DNA of 64,000 nucleotides, taken from NCBI GenBank assembly GCA_036426205.1, contig WSYH01001241.1:22501-86500 (forward strand), in the 5' to 3' direction. The position numbers and the translations under genes are program-made. How positions within the stretch are numbered: the first letter of the stretch is position 1; every line of letters begins with the position of its first letter. The notes under the pieces were generated by a model. It worked only from the letters and a program-made list of their open reading frames with translations. It had not been told where the DNA came from and ran no database searches. This stretch comes from Ascaphus truei. Taxonomy: Eukaryota; Chordata; Amphibia; Anura; Ascaphidae. This document shows positions 31,091-44,070 of this stretch, in pieces.

Positions 31091-33228
31091 AATCTAGGGG
31101 TTGTGTGCTGTTCTTTGCCGAGCACTTAATTTGAGTCCACACATGGTCTAATCTGAGCTCTGTAAGCACGGTGAATCAGCATAAACGAACGGACTGCCAC
31201 AGACAATTTACATTGATCTAAACACCCCCAAAAGAACCCTATTGCTGCCTGCATAATCTACTTAGATTACACAAAAAAACTGTGAATAAGCACCTGATTA
31301 CAACATGTTTAAATATCTGTCAAAAAGGACATCAAAGATCTCTGTATAAGCCCGATCACAGCACACGCTGGTACACTTCAATACGGCAATGTGAGATACA
31401 TAGGGAGTCTTATATCAAACTACTACACTTACCTTGTGGCTAATAACTGCTGACATTCACAGTAAACTAAATGTTTGGCATTTCAAGGACTCCATGGTAT
31501 TTCATTGTCGAATGCTCAACTGAGACTGCACAATGTAAAGTCTACATACTACAAGCACTGTGACTCAGCTTCATAAAAATAACGAACAGCTGAAGGACAC
31601 TAACATTTGTTAAAGCAACAAATATTTCAGTGAAGTTTGCAGAATCTGCTAAAACCATCAAGATTATTGTACAAGCATCTAACTATAACATGCTCTTGTA
31701 CATTCTAATGTGGAACGAACTATTAAAATAACAGATCCACGTTAATATCACTACGTGCACATTCTGCAAGCAATTAGCTAATGCATAAGGAGACAGGACA
31801 TAAACCAGCCGAACGTAGCTGGACATGGTATCCGAAGCTAGCACATAGTGCAGAGCCGAACCAAGAGCTCCATTATCAAACTCTCTAAGCAACCGCTATG
31901 TATGGTACATCTATGCCATACATACTGTAGTGTATAGCTTATCACCATAGATCTAACTAGGGGTCGCCATATCCTTTTGCAGGCAAACATCTATGGTATG
32001 TACAGCTCTGCCAACTTGCAGTTATACATCATTGGTTCTATCCAAGTTTATATGATGTTTGTATCAATTGAGACTACTGGTCTTGTCGTTCAACAGGACA
32101 TCTCAATTTAGCAGTATCTACCTCACCGGTAATAAGACTACTCTGATCAGGTGTATATATATTATAAATAACAAAACTACTGGGCAACTATCCTCTAGGG
32201 TGTACTAATAGCCACCCTCTGACCCCCCAATAAAAGATCTATTGGAGTCAATAACATGAGCTGCTGAGACTTTGAGCACTAGTATATACAAATACAGTAC
32301 CAAGCAAGGAAACCATTTTTCCAATTTTAAACCTTAATCAACTTTTGAAATATAAAATATTGTGTAGACATTTGGTCTTAATTAATTAAGTGTAATATTT
32401 GAAGAGACTCAGTGTGATCATCATTGGACCTATATCATTTATGGTCTGTTGTTCATCAATATTGGGTATTTCTGCTAGTGGCAAGTACTCTCCAGTTACA
32501 AACCACTATTCTCTGATATACCTGTGTGTACGCTGAGCTTGTATTGTGTACTTATTCTAACACGAGGGGCTTTACACTAGACCATTTATGTTAGATGGTA
32601 GTTATACTTGATGGATTATTATATGCTTGGCATTGGCATTAATATTATTGTTTGCAGTATTGCTATTATTGTCCCCACTACCAGTCTTCTCCTTAGCACC
32701 CTCCCCATCTGGGGATTTATTTTTATTCCTATTTTTAATTCACTGGTACATACATGTTTCAACGTTGTTGATTATACTATTAAAGATGTATTATTTTCTG
32801 TTTTTAGCAGGACAGACATCCTGTTACCATTATTAGCCCTCTAAAGTGTGGTTGGGTGGTATACTTGAGTATTCTCTGTGGATATTTACATCCCCAAATT
32901 ATGCATTATTGCACCATGAGTGCGTGTTAAAAGGGACTTATGTGACCTCGTTTACTGTCTTGTTTGTTTCTAACATTCTAGAAATCCCTGTGTCTGTGGC
33001 AGTATAAAATCTCTGGATTTTCAGGTATGTGAGAATAAGTCTTACCCTTCATTTCCCCACGGCAATAAGTGGCTAATAAGTCAAGTTCTGATACAGTAAA
33101 TCTCGGTGCCGTCAAATTAATTTGTTGTGCCCGTGACAAAAAACTGTAAAAATGGACTTGAACAACCTCAATTTTTTTTCCTGGATGAATCCTTCGTGTG
33201 AGAATTGAATCATGGGAACGCTGGTTTA

Positions 33229-33230
<2 letters not shown>
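31091..33230. other. Unresolved AT-rich region
   Basis: No gene, RNA or element end identified. A stretch at 32590-32840 encodes hydrophobic residues in two frames but lacks family motifs. On the minus strand around 33010-33170 a short peptide-like frame ends in a donor-like GGGTAAGA; it is too weak to call an exon. Confidence 0.4.

Positions 33231-33289
<59 letters not shown>
33231..33289. repeat. (AT)n microsatellite
   Basis: An uninterrupted AT dinucleotide run of roughly 58 bases. It produces artefactual Ile-Tyr ORFs on both strands. Confidence 0.95.
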
Positions 33290-33294
<5 letters not shown>

Positions 33295-33737
33295 GCAAAT
33301 GAACATACAGTAATATTTACAGTTGCTTTATGCTTTACTGTGGAGGGTTTTTGTCACTTTATTTTACCCACCATAACCTTAATGACAGTGGTGATTACCT
33401 AGTCTAGTCTCAAACCTGCTAGCCATTAAGACCAGCCTCACACTGATGATACCCATCAAGGTTGAAACATGTATGTGAGTGGGTCTAATGGCTTTGCATC
33501 TCATCCCAGCCTCTGTCTAAAAGCTGTGTTTAAAACAGCATGCATTGACTTGAGGATTGGCTTGTGTAATACGAGCTTGAGACAAAAGGTGGCACTGAGT
33601 GCTCATTTGCATGTCATTTCCCAGAATCCCTTGCTGCAGTGGAAGCGCTGTATGCTGGGTGACAATGGGGAAAGACAGGGTTGCAGACCTGTCTAAGACA
33701 TGCAAATGAACATACAGTAATATTTACAGTTGCTTTA
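33290..33737 (+). repeat. Hammerhead-containing repeat unit bounded by 40-bp direct repeats
   Basis: The sequence ACATGCAAATGAACATACAG and the following 20 bases occur at about 33290-33331 and again at 33698-33737, enclosing about 370 bp. The enclosed unit holds the hammerhead-like motif at 33437-33479 and no ORF. This could be one unit of a short tandem array or a retrozyme/PLE-derived non-coding element. Confidence 0.5.
33437..33479 (+). ncRNA. Hammerhead-ribozyme-like motif with canonical core
   Basis: Order on the plus strand: CTCACA (33437-33442), CTGATGA (33443-33449), a stem II of ACC/GGT around CATCAA, GAAAC (33464-33468), AT, GTA (33471-33473), TGTGAG (33474-33479). CTCACA pairs perfectly with TGTGAG as stem I; AC pairs with GT as a two-pair stem III. 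All conserved core positions are present and the predicted cleavage is after 33473. The U-U pair next to the core in stem II is a weakness. Very short stem III is typical of PLE and retrozyme hammerheads, which may act as dimers. Confidence 0.65.
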
Positions 33738-34200
33738 GAGGACCGCGTTGTTGGCACATGAGAGCCTATCTCATAAATGCTTTATTTTGCAGTACTCTTG
33801 TGAGTGGGCATTTGTTTGATTTTATGTTCCTTTAATATATATTTTATTACGTTAATGCACTAGGTGTGCGACTGTTTTTTTCTTTTTTTTTCACAGATTT
33901 GGTCAGGGATTGGTGATCCCTTTGAAATGGGCTGCAATTACCTAGATGCAATTGACATTGGAACAGGACTTTGTTTTTTCAAAGGTTTTTTAAGGTTTTT
34001 TCATTTATTCATTTTTTAAGATTTTTTTATTCAGTATAATTTTATATACTTTTCATCTTTATTAAATAGTACTGTGTATAATTAATTAGTTCATTTTGCA
34101 CTTGTATCCCTTTTGAGATCACAGGTTTTTATTATTGTGTATTAGCCATCATCACACCGCCCCACTAGACACATTCATGGTTAGGTTATATAGTTCTTCA
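33738..34200. other. AT-rich stretch, nothing recognised
   Basis: T-rich sequence without gene or element signature. Confidence 0.4.
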
Positions 34201-34201
34201 T

Positions 34202-34414
34202 TTTAATAGCTTTGGTCAGGATACTTCGAGGCCTACTGTCATGGTGTGGCTGTTTTTTGGTTTTATATTATAGTAGATATAATATATTATCTGATCAGTA
34301 TATATAGCTATATATTAATATATATATGATATATATATATATATATTATATCTAACAAAAACGTTAAAACACATGAAGTAGCGCCTCTAATATATCCTGA
34401 CCAAAGCTATTAAA
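34202..34414. repeat. Inverted-repeat element (22-bp perfect arms)
   Basis: TTTAATAGCTTTGGTCAGGA plus two bases at 34202-34223 is the exact reverse complement of 34393-34414. The interior is AT-rich with a long ATAT run. It may be a small MITE or a cruciform-forming repeat; a target duplication is not clear. Confidence 0.7.
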
Positions 34415-37400
34415 TTATATATAATATTACACAAAATTACTATCCAGAAAACTTGCAAGGTCTTACAAAAAGTAAATAATAATTAATTGCTCACAATTGA
34501 GCTTTCAAAACCGGAGACATTCTTCTCCTTCTGCTCTATTATTCTATCTAAAAAAAAAGAGAATCAGCCAAACAGCCCCCTCCTCCTTGTATCGGATCGA
34601 ACAATAATTAACGAAAACGCAATACTTTCAAAAGCAGGTTAATTATAGAATAGAAGAGAAGAACATTTTTAACTATGTCTGCAGGAGCAAGCTAGTTTGT
34701 TTTATTTTTTTTTCAATATTATTTGTTAAAATTAGTTTGCTGGAGTGAAGTGTGAAATGATTTTTGAATGTCTCTGTATTGTTTATTCGTTTGTGTGTAA
34801 CCAGTTAAATATATTCCAATTTTATTTGTTCTGGTTAGGATTATGTTTGGGATATATTTGGAAAAAATAAAATAATACAACATTTTTTTTTGGTAAAAGC
34901 AACAAATAAACTATCCAAATTATATGTCAAGAATGTATGTGGCCTTTACAATTCCTGTTTTTATTTTTGGGATGCCATGAAAAATTTGATCTGCATTAGG
35001 GCTGATGGGAGAAGCGCCATATTTTTACACTTTTACTGCCCATGTGTAAATTATCTACGGCCCAAAGACACATTTGGCGCAATGTCCAGCTGGCTGTATG
35101 CCAGGATGAGGAAGCTCTGAAATCATTTTTTTTTTCTCTCTTTATATAGCATGGTCCGCAAGGTTCTCGGCACTTCACAAAGAATTACCAGTACCGAAAT
35201 TGGTGTTGTAGTCCTATACCCCAAGATATGAATCTTTTGTCTACTGTAATATTAACTGAATGTAGATTATATTAACTTTTGACCATTTTTTCTCCTCCAA
35301 GGTATCCCACTTTGAATGTCATAAACGGTGGCTATTGTCAGGATCGCTTGCATAAATATTTATAAATCTAACTAAGACCCATGGTTCCAGACAGCGTCCT
35401 TGTGTGCTTACAACACGCACCAGACTAAACCCTGGAGCACAGGCATTACCCTGTCCCTTATCTACCACACAGCCCCTATATCACTGACACAGACACAGAC
35501 TGAATTCAGGAAATCTTTATAGTTTACAGCTCAAAATTTAAACTATGTGCAATTCACAAGACGTTGGAAAGCGACTCCTTTCCCTCATATTATTTGGCTA
35601 AGGATTGCAGAATTAGTTGCTTTCACCCTTCCATTTATTTACATAACCTCCATTTTCAACAAGGAGTGAGCTGTGAACGTTACTTGCTGACTGGACAAAT
35701 AGATATATCAATAGATAGGAGATTTCAGTACGCCCAAATAACAAACCATTCTTCATGCCTCTTTAACCATATATTTTGCGAATGGCCCACTTTTAGTTAT
35801 GTGATCGGGGGGCGCATTCGCAATAAGGGAGGGAGTATGCTGCTTCCATCAGACATGAGTTTGCACCTGTTTGGTTTGCCTGTTTCAGATTGATTGTTAT
35901 TGAGATGCCTCGCACCTGGATTACCAATAGTTCTTGTTGTTTGTGTTTTCTGCAGGTTGGGGGGCATGATTTGCGTGGCTTATGTCTAAGAGGAGTACTC
36001 TCAAGGTAAAACCAAGTTAACCCCCTATGAAATTCTTAGGCAGACCCATGCTTATTACTGGTGGCTATGACTGAATGATGCTGATCAACATTTATTTTGT
36101 GAAAGTATGATGATTATCTTGAAATTCTTCTAATCTCTCCACTCTCAGATGGAAGCGTCCAGAATTCCAAAGACAAACGTAAAGTTGCAGCATCTCAATA
36201 AAGGTGACTGGTTAATGGTAGGCAAGCACTTTCTATGCAAGAGAACGCCCTCCCAACCACGGTGGAGAGGTCCATTCCAGATTCTACATCCACCACCTAC
36301 AATCAATTAAAGTGGCAGAGCTTTCTTTCCTGAAATCCATATAACACACAGTATGACACTTCAATTATAACCCTGCGTAGAAGCGGATCAATCCGCGAGA
36401 GACGTGTAGATGACGTCACGACATCCTGCGTCCTGGCGTTCAGAAGCGCACATGCCCACAAATCTCGGCGAGCATTCATTGAGCGAGCCTGAGTCCAATA
36501 ACGGACATCTGCCTTTACCATCACAAGCATCTACGCAAGAGGCGAGAGAGTCTGAGCAACTATAACAGGATAGAGGTCCTGGGCCGCTAGCACGAGAGCT
36601 CTGATGGCATTAAGCGACTCCTCACAGACGGAATCCCACCGCCAGCCCACAGCTGGTCTGAGTAGGACAGAGGAATACCCATGCAGGATATCTGAAGCGG
36701 GAAGGCAGTCACTCCTCGTGGATGTTTACATTCTCATGCACCTGTCTATCTGCTTCTTTGTAAGTAGGATTCTACAGGAGCCTGACGCATGACTGTGGCA
36801 TTCATGTTTTTATTATATGTTTTTGTTGTTTCATGTTTATTAAATATTCCAATTTTAATCGTTGCTCTAACACTATGATTCCTTTCCACCTAACCCTTGT
36901 ATTAGGGATCTTATACGTTAACCATATCACACTATGTTCTGGTGTTTATTATATTCTGTGTATTAAAGTGCTGATTGACGGTTGGATCCCATCATCCCCT
37001 CTCTGGAGGCGGGGCACAGTCATTGGGAATCATCATCAGCCTTTTCTATCACCGTACGGTTGTATTCATTTATATTGTAAATTATATGATATTTGTATTT
37101 TTAATGTATAATCACATTCATTTATGCAAGGGCACCACTATTTTTTCTGTTTGTGTATTAATCAAGGACAGTGTTGTGTTTTTAATCAACGACCATAGTG
37201 GGGCAGGTACAGCATGATTTGACTCCATAAGTGAACTACAGGAGAATAATTCAAAAAACAGGGGAAGAACAGTGGCATCCACTGGGAAAATAGCGATTGG
37301 GTCAGTTCCCTGTGAGCGAAGATAACGAATGGCTTGTTTGTGTGCTGTCAGTTTTGGTTGTATTGTTGTTGTGACATGCAGTAAAGCCTTGCTGTAAAGG

Positions 37401-37620
37401 TGTATCACACCCTCAATCCAAGATATGCCACTCCTCACACGACATCAGATGAATCTGATACCAGTTTGCCTCTTGCAAGTGAAATCAGCCCCCCTCTATG
37501 GAACTCAGAAGATGAAGATGGTGGAGACGAACTTTGCCTTTCTGATATCATAAGTAAGAACAAAGAATGGTCATACATCTCTTCCTTGTATCGACACAAG
37601 CTTAGTAAGTAAAATACATT
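34415..37620. other. Unresolved region, mostly AT-rich
   Basis: Scattered sequence of PLE-terminal character (CG-containing block with GATGACGTCACGAC near 36410) and short ORFs, none convincing. A frame at 37430-37605 encodes an acidic peptide (SEDEDGG) before CTTAGTAAGTA, which resembles a splice donor; it is the only hint of a host exon here. Confidence 0.35.
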
Positions 37621-38290
37621 TTATTATCAAAAAAAGACTGGACATCATGTATAAACCACTCTGACGCGTTTCATCCACATGGGACTTTATCAAAGAGTAC
37701 ATTTTTCTCTTGATGCAGACACGTCTTATAAGCAACCAAGATCTGATTGGACAGCTATACATAGATGCGTCACAGCAGATAACAAGATATCACATTAAAA
37801 TAGAAACAGATATGTAATTAGGTTGACACATTAACTAACTGACTATGTCTGCCCAGAGAAAGGCCAACCATATAGTGTATATCCAGTACATCTCCTTTTG
37901 TTTAGTATATTCTCCCTATTACCACCTCGTGGGGGTTACCGGGTACATGTGTTCAATAGCAGAAGAGAAATTTCAATGGCCCACCCCTCCATCCGCGGCC
38001 ACTGGGAGAAGTGTCTGGACACTGGATACACAAAAAAGACATACAAACGAAACTTGTGTTACAATTAAGAAAATTCCTAATATGTGACTTCTTAACACCA
38101 TTGCTAAGTATACATTTTGCAGGTAATGCATACTGACCCATAGAGCAATTAGCACAGCTATAGGACCCTTTGGTATAGTTTAATATTAGGAAGACTTGAT
38201 TAGAGTCAAAAGACTTGGTGATAGTGTGGGAGGCCAAAGTTTTAGCCTTACGCAAAAGTGAATCTAGGTCCACTTTGGCACACAGGTACC
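37621..38290 (-). pseudogene. Penelope-like element remnant: GIY-YIG region and hammerhead-like end
   Basis: The minus frame at 38273-37953 reads KGSYSCANCSMGQYALP...FLNCNTSFVCMSFLCIQCP, matching the cysteine-containing linker and the start of the GIY-YIG endonuclease of PLEs (CxxC, then NC.TS.V...CP). The remainder of the nuclease is missing. Downstream on the same strand lies the hammerhead-like motif at 37658-37698. Confidence 0.65.
37658..37698 (-). ncRNA. Hammerhead-ribozyme-like motif, two core changes
   Basis: Minus strand: ACTCT, UUGAUAA (consensus CUGAUGA), stem II GTCC/GGA, GAAAC, GC, GUC, AGAGT. ACTCT and AGAGT form a perfect five-pair stem I, and GUC is the classic cleavage triplet. 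The C3 and G8 equivalents are altered, so it is probably inactive. Confidence 0.5.
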
Positions 38291-39787
38291 AATCTCAATC
38301 ACTCCATAAATAGTGTATGCCAATGTTGGATACAATTTTTGAAAAGTTGAGATGATGTGACCTAGTAAGTAGTTATAAAAATGGACTCTGTGTAGTATTA
38401 TATGGATGACATTTTTGATCTTTTTAGACCTAGATCCGCAGTCTTCGAGATAAGAACATCTCTGTCCATAGAATCAGTCTTAAACAAAGGCTTGCCGCGT
38501 GTACTGTCTTTGTAGAATAGCCCGCGTTCGGGATATGAAACGCGGTGGTCAGAGGGTCTTAGCTCATGAAGTGCCTGTCTTTTTGCAATAAAATTATCGT
38601 ATTTTAGTCGTACTAAGTTGTGTCGGTTACAAGGGATAGTGACTATTCATTTTTTCTACTTTATGCACAGTCTCTTTTTTCCGGATATGGAGCGTATCGC
38701 TCATGTAGTGTTCTGCAGTACATTGTAGATTCTGATCACTGCACATAGATCTCAGCAGTAGGCGTTGATCTTGGCTCCCAGACTGACTAAGGCTACGCTG
38801 CCAATGGCGGAGCGCATTGTGCATGCTTGCTGTGTTTCCCCAAGTCATAGCCATCTGTTCGGTAGTCCCTGGACGTTGCCCCTACGAACTCCTACAATGA
38901 TACATGGAGCTGCGGGGGTCTTGAGAAGAATTGTGGTTGCGTGCGCCATATGTACGCGGGAGATCATGCGGAGCATCTATGCCGTTATAGGGCCTTAAGC
39001 GGCGATGGGAGTCGAGGCCTCTGCTCTCCTGGTCATCAGCGCAGTGACTAGGCTGGTGTACCGGACGTTACCGGCTCATGTGTCATACAGGTTACAGGGA
39101 GACTTTGCTGCATCTACACACAGTACCATAGTGCAGGCTCGAGGCTGATGGGAGTGATGCCGAGGGTGTACTATTTCGTGTCTTCATGGGCAGAGGCGGA
39201 GTCAGCGATTTTGGGAGCATCTTTTACATTTGAGCTTACAGTGGTATTTACGGGCGATCAGCTAATCGAACGCATGTATCCATGCTAGTGTCTTCATGCT
39301 GCTATTGGGGGATAGGGGCCCGCTGTTCTGTTTACGTTTGATAAGCGCAGTGAAGCCAGTCCCTAGCCAATATATTTGTCATTATTATTACTTTAATACC
39401 TGCAGGTGAGACACTTTTCGGCCTTGGTGTTCCCTTGACAGTGGCTGATATAACTCGCCGCCTCTAATATATGCAGTCTGGTCATGATTTGTTTTAGCCT
39501 GGAGGATATTTGATTTGGTCATTCGGTTTGCCACCCTTTTCTTCTGTGCGTATTAGATCGTGTCTTTCGGTCGTTTGCTCATGGCATGTTTTTAGTTCTG
39601 AAAGGTTTATTTTATTGAATATTTGGAATTTTTTTTCTATGTAGACTTTATCTGATTGTGGAGATTAATTGTATATTATTAAATTATTTTTTTGGGCTAC
39701 AAGAACAAATAACCATATGAAGTATGAGGTAGCTATACTCAGTATTTTTTTTTTCATACTTTGTAGATGCAGGGAGTTCAATCCGCT
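38291..39787. other. Unresolved region between a PLE remnant and an LTR element
   Basis: Mixed composition with several CpG-containing blocks (38500-39320) of the kind seen in PLE terminal regions. No gene identified. Confidence 0.35.
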
Positions 39788-40395
39788 TGTTACAGGTAAT
39801 GTTGCTGTTCAATCCAGTGTGCTTGTGTGTTGGTGGTTAACTGGCTGGTAGTCAATTACACATAAAAACCACCTGCCGTGATTAGATTGCTTAGAAAGTC
39901 CTGTTCTTTTGAGACAGGAAGTGAGACTTCCTTAGCTCAGTCACTGAGATGACCTTGAGACAAAGCAGAGTATTGTCCTTACTCCACAACTTGTGAGACT
40001 GACATGGGACAGACGTCTTGGGTCTATGTACCAAAGAGGCTGCTTGCAAGACACAGAGGAAACTTCTAAACCTGAATGCTGACAAATCCTGAAGAATAGG
40101 TAGCAACCGGAACAGAGAAATTTCCCTCCAAACCACAAGGAACAGATAAGACTTTCATTTATAAGACTTTGTTTATATCTGTTCATTTCATTCTATCTGT
40201 TTGGGCTGGGGAACATGCTTATCTAAAGGGAGTGGTGGATTGCATAGTTTTTCACTAGAAATACTCCAAGTGAATAGAAGCTTTGTTTACCCCTTTTTGG
40301 ATGGTTTCTCTGATGTTAAGGAACAGCACAATAAAAGCCTTATTTAATTTCATATAACCAGACTCCCTTGCATACCTCTGTGAACGTCCCCTACA
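39788..40395 (+). mobile_element. 5' LTR of the coiled-coil-carrying element
   Basis: Starts TGTTACAGG and ends CCCCTACA. Directly repeated at 44028-44652. AATAAAAGCC lies about 60 bases before the end. The next bases are TATGGTGTCCGAAG-like (TATGGTGTCCTGAAG), a plausible tRNA primer-binding site beginning TGG. Confidence 0.8.
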
Positions 40396-41342
40396 TATGG
40401 TGTCCTGAAGTGGGATGAAGGGGTGTCTTGAAGTAAGGAACGGCTGGTAGTTTGGGCTGTGAATTGTTTTGTATGCTTTTTGCATACAAACAGTCTGAGC
40501 AACCTTAAAAAAAAAAAAAATCTCATGCAGCAGAGACCAGAGTTGTAAATGTGATACACACCCAAGCAGGAATTTACACTGTACTAGATACTTACAAAAC
40601 CCACAGATGGACTCTTTTCCCCAATCCCAAAAGGAGAGAGAGAGACTGCTGAAGCAGGTAAACCTTATTTGCCTATCACATAAAGTGTATATGGTCATTG
40701 AAATAGGGGGTTTGCCTTCCAGCCATAGTCAGGGGTTCAAGAAGTGAGTTATGCCCTTAAAGAATAGGCTGTTTGTTGTTTTCAAATGTTTTTGAAATAC
40801 AGATGGTGACCAGGCGGCGTACTAATAATTCTGCAAGTAAAGAGTCGTCCACGGCCACCCGCATAGACTACCAGTTGTGAGTGAGTATAATTGGGCACTA
40901 AAAAGGTGACACAATAATTAATGCCGCCCACCTTCGAGCCTCGCTGCTGTAGCAGGGGAATTTTCAGTAAACAAGTGCTGAGGGTAAAATTGCCTACTAT
41001 AAAAAAGGAATTGCTGAACGGTGTAAAAGGTATCCCAAAGTGTGAAGAGTGAATGTCATAATACCCAAAGTTGAGACTGAACTCAAGCAGAAAATCACAT
41101 TATTTCGCTGAAGCAGAGAGATTGCACCTAGCAAGTAAATGGTGTAAAGCAAACAGAAGTTTTTACCTAGCAACTACACATCCAGCATACCTAATGAGAA
41201 ATTAACCTAGCAAGTAAATGGTGTAAAGCAAATAGAAGTTTTTACCTAGCAACTGCACATCCAGTATACCTAAAGAGAGAGAATGCATGCACAGTACTGC
41301 TGATATTGTAAAACTTATCCAAGAAAGAAAAAGTTTACAGAG

Positions 41343-44070
41343 ATGCCTATGAGATCTACGACCTCTACAAGCAAAATATGCCCACCTGAAGGACTACCAC
41401 AATTGGGGGTTCTAGCAAATACAGTGGCAACAGCTGCAATAGCGCCTCCTGAGGTCAGGAAGAAAACTACACCTGAGAGCTCCAAAATGGAGGACAAGAT
41501 GCAGCGTTCCTGTAATGAACCCTACCCCACGGAAGAGTGGCCCTTCCAGTCCAATAAGGAGGAAGACATCTCTTACGGGGAACCCGAACCGAGTCACATC
41601 CACAAAACACCCCAAGAATGGTGGGGGTGCCTGAACTCGGCACGAACAGAAAAGACCGCTCTCTATGATGACGAATATGGTCGAAAAGAGAAAGAGCAGG
41701 AGCAGCAGATCACCCAATATTTCTGTCAGCTAAAGCAACTGCAAGAAAAGCCTGGCGTATATAATGAAAGTGCTAAAGTATCAAATAAAGATGGAGACCC
41801 CAGTATTACAGATCGGACGGAGTCATCCAAAACAAAAAAGCGGCAAAAAGAAAAGTGGTTCTTCACTTACCGTGGAAGGAACAGACACGTCCGCAGATCC
41901 TGTGGAGGAAAAGGGGGGCCGAGTTGCCCTGCAGCCTAGAGAAAATGGAGAATTCATCCCGCGGTAAACCCGAATATCCAGAGGGCCCAAGGCAGAAGTC
42001 GTGTACCCCAAAGAAGTGTCTGTCCGGTGCCAACAGTGAGGAACCCTCAACCAACCATCCCAAGGAAGTGGAGCCGGAACCAGTGAGTGTCGATCCCTTG
42101 ACCAGCCCTGAAGATGCCCTGAAAAATGCCAGGCATGACTTTGATATGCTCCGTGAACAATTGAAACAAAAGAAAGATGGTTACACAGAGCTACAGATAA
42201 ATAACGTGAGGCTACAGAAACATGTGCTCACAATTTACTCTTTAGCCAGGACAGAATTGGACGATCTCAAGACTGAGCTAGATACTGCAAACGCTACTAT
42301 TTCCGCCATGGATGAAAAGCAGAGCCAATCTGATAAAATGATGGCTACGCTAAAGCGGAAGTATGAGGAGGCACTGAAGCAGATGACAGTCTTCCAGCAA
42401 GAGGTTCACACTCTTCGCATAGAGCTGAATGCCTCACAACAGGAGGTCAACAATGTCCGGACAGAGGTGGAAGTATCTCAGAAAGAGGTTCAGACACTCT
42501 GCAGAGCATTGGATGCCTCACATCATGAGACCAACAGCTGCCGCACAGACCTGGAAGTCTCCAGAAAGGAATTACACTGTTTCACTGAGGAGCTGGACAT
42601 TTCTAAAGAAACGATTGTCAATCTTAATACAGATCTCCAAGTCTCCCAGAAAGGAGCTTCAGACCCTAAACCTAGAGAAGGAAGTTCCACGCCAGGAGAC
42701 TGTCATTCTCAAAGCAGATGTGCGTAAATGGAAGGAGGACTGCAAGGAGGCCCTGAATAGTACAGAGACTGAAAAAGGAGAACATTTAAGATTACAAAGA
42801 AAAAACTTAAAACTCAAAGAAGAATATTTTAATTTGACAAACGACGTCAAGGAAAAAAAATGAAAAGCTGCACGAGCTTAAAGAAATAAATAGACTTTTG
42901 GAAGGTGAGAAGTTTGAAGCACTGCACCAACTGCAGAACCAACTGCAAGGTCTGCGTGCGCACCTCGAGTAGGCCGAGGAGAAGCAGCGAACTCTGCAGG
43001 AAGACAATCTGCAGGCTGTTAAAGAAATTCAAGTGCTGCAGGAACGTCTGATTACCCAGTATGTCCCCGCAAAGCAGCATGAGAAACTGAAGGCTACCCT
43101 GAGCGTCACCAAAGTAACGCTACAGGCCAAGCTTAGAACCCAGGTGACGCGGCACAAAAGGGAGCACAAGAAGGTCCAGAAACTGAATCAAGTAACTGAG
43201 GCCCAAGCAAAGAAGTTCATAGTGCTTCACAATGCAATAAAAATGTGGAAGCAAGCTCAGAGAAAGCAAAGCATGCAGATAAATTCCCTGAGAAGAGACT
43301 TGCAAGACGCACTCAAAAAACAGGGATCTCTCACGGATGAGATGAAAGTTCTACAAGGACAAGTATTGACCCTGACTAAGTGTCAGTATCCCACAGCCAC
43401 AAAAACCCATGAAGACAAGGGTACACTGAGAGCTGGGAATACCGCTTGTCTGAAAGACGAGGTTGCAAAATGTGAACCACCTAAATAAGCACTAGCAAAA
43501 CCTTTAGCCACCCAACAGGCAATAAAAGAAGGTACACGTGCTGAATCAAAACCAGAAGAATCCTTAGCTGATGAAGCTGAAAAGATGGGACATTTTATGG
43601 AAGTGGGGGTGGAATTACAACTTAATCCCAAAGAGACTGAACTAGCAACCCCATTGAGTGGAAAAAGGGCAGAGAGACAGCTTCAAGAGCAGAAAACTCA
43701 AAGGGCTGTTTTTAAACGCTCTGCAAATACTGCCATACAGTCTGCCTACAATAAGACGAGCACCCGACGCAAGGAAAATCTCATGACCGCGCACATATCA
43801 AAAAGACTATACTTAGAAAAAGTTCTCCTCGAGCGACTGAGGAGTGCTGATCTCAATCACCTTCAGGAGGAGACGCGAATATACTGGAGAAAGGGCTCCA
43901 ATCCCAGCGGGACTGAGGGTTCTCTTCCTCCATCCACTCTCATTCAAGTCACAGAGATATCTAGAATGAGAGTGGAAGGATGGGCTTTGGCCGTGGCAAG
44001 CCCGAACTTCCCACAAACAGGGGAGGTATGTAACAGGGGAGTTATCCCTGTTCAGGTAATGTGCCTCTAA
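41343..44070 (+). pseudogene. Broken long coiled-coil protein gene inside an LTR element
   Basis: Successive frames form one protein. Part 1 (41343-41940) is hydrophilic (EEWPFQSNKEED, KEKEQEQQITQYF). Part 2 (about 41950-42650) enters a coiled coil and includes six to seven 14-residue repeats of the type SQKEVQTLCRALDA (42391-42660). A 1-nt change near 42651 shifts to KELQTLNLEKEV...; an extra A in the A-run near 42855 ends that frame at KEKK; TAG follows at about 42970; the frame reopens at 43033 (QYVPAKQHEKLKATLS, KFIVLHNAIKMWKQ, INSLRRDLQDALKKQ) and continues past a stop at 43488. Hydrophobic heptads suggest a rod-like dimer. I cannot name the family; it resembles host coiled-coil proteins more than a gag. 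Confidence 0.65.

Noticed and set aside
32978..33402. ORFs with long Ile-Tyr runs, one including a peptide before a donor-like GTAAGA
   Set aside because: The runs are the (AT)n microsatellite. The remaining peptide matches nothing I know and lacks a good acceptor.
37400..37612. Acidic ORF (SEDEDGG) followed by a donor-like GTAAGT
   Set aside because: No recognisable family and no clear acceptor; mentioned in the regional entry only.
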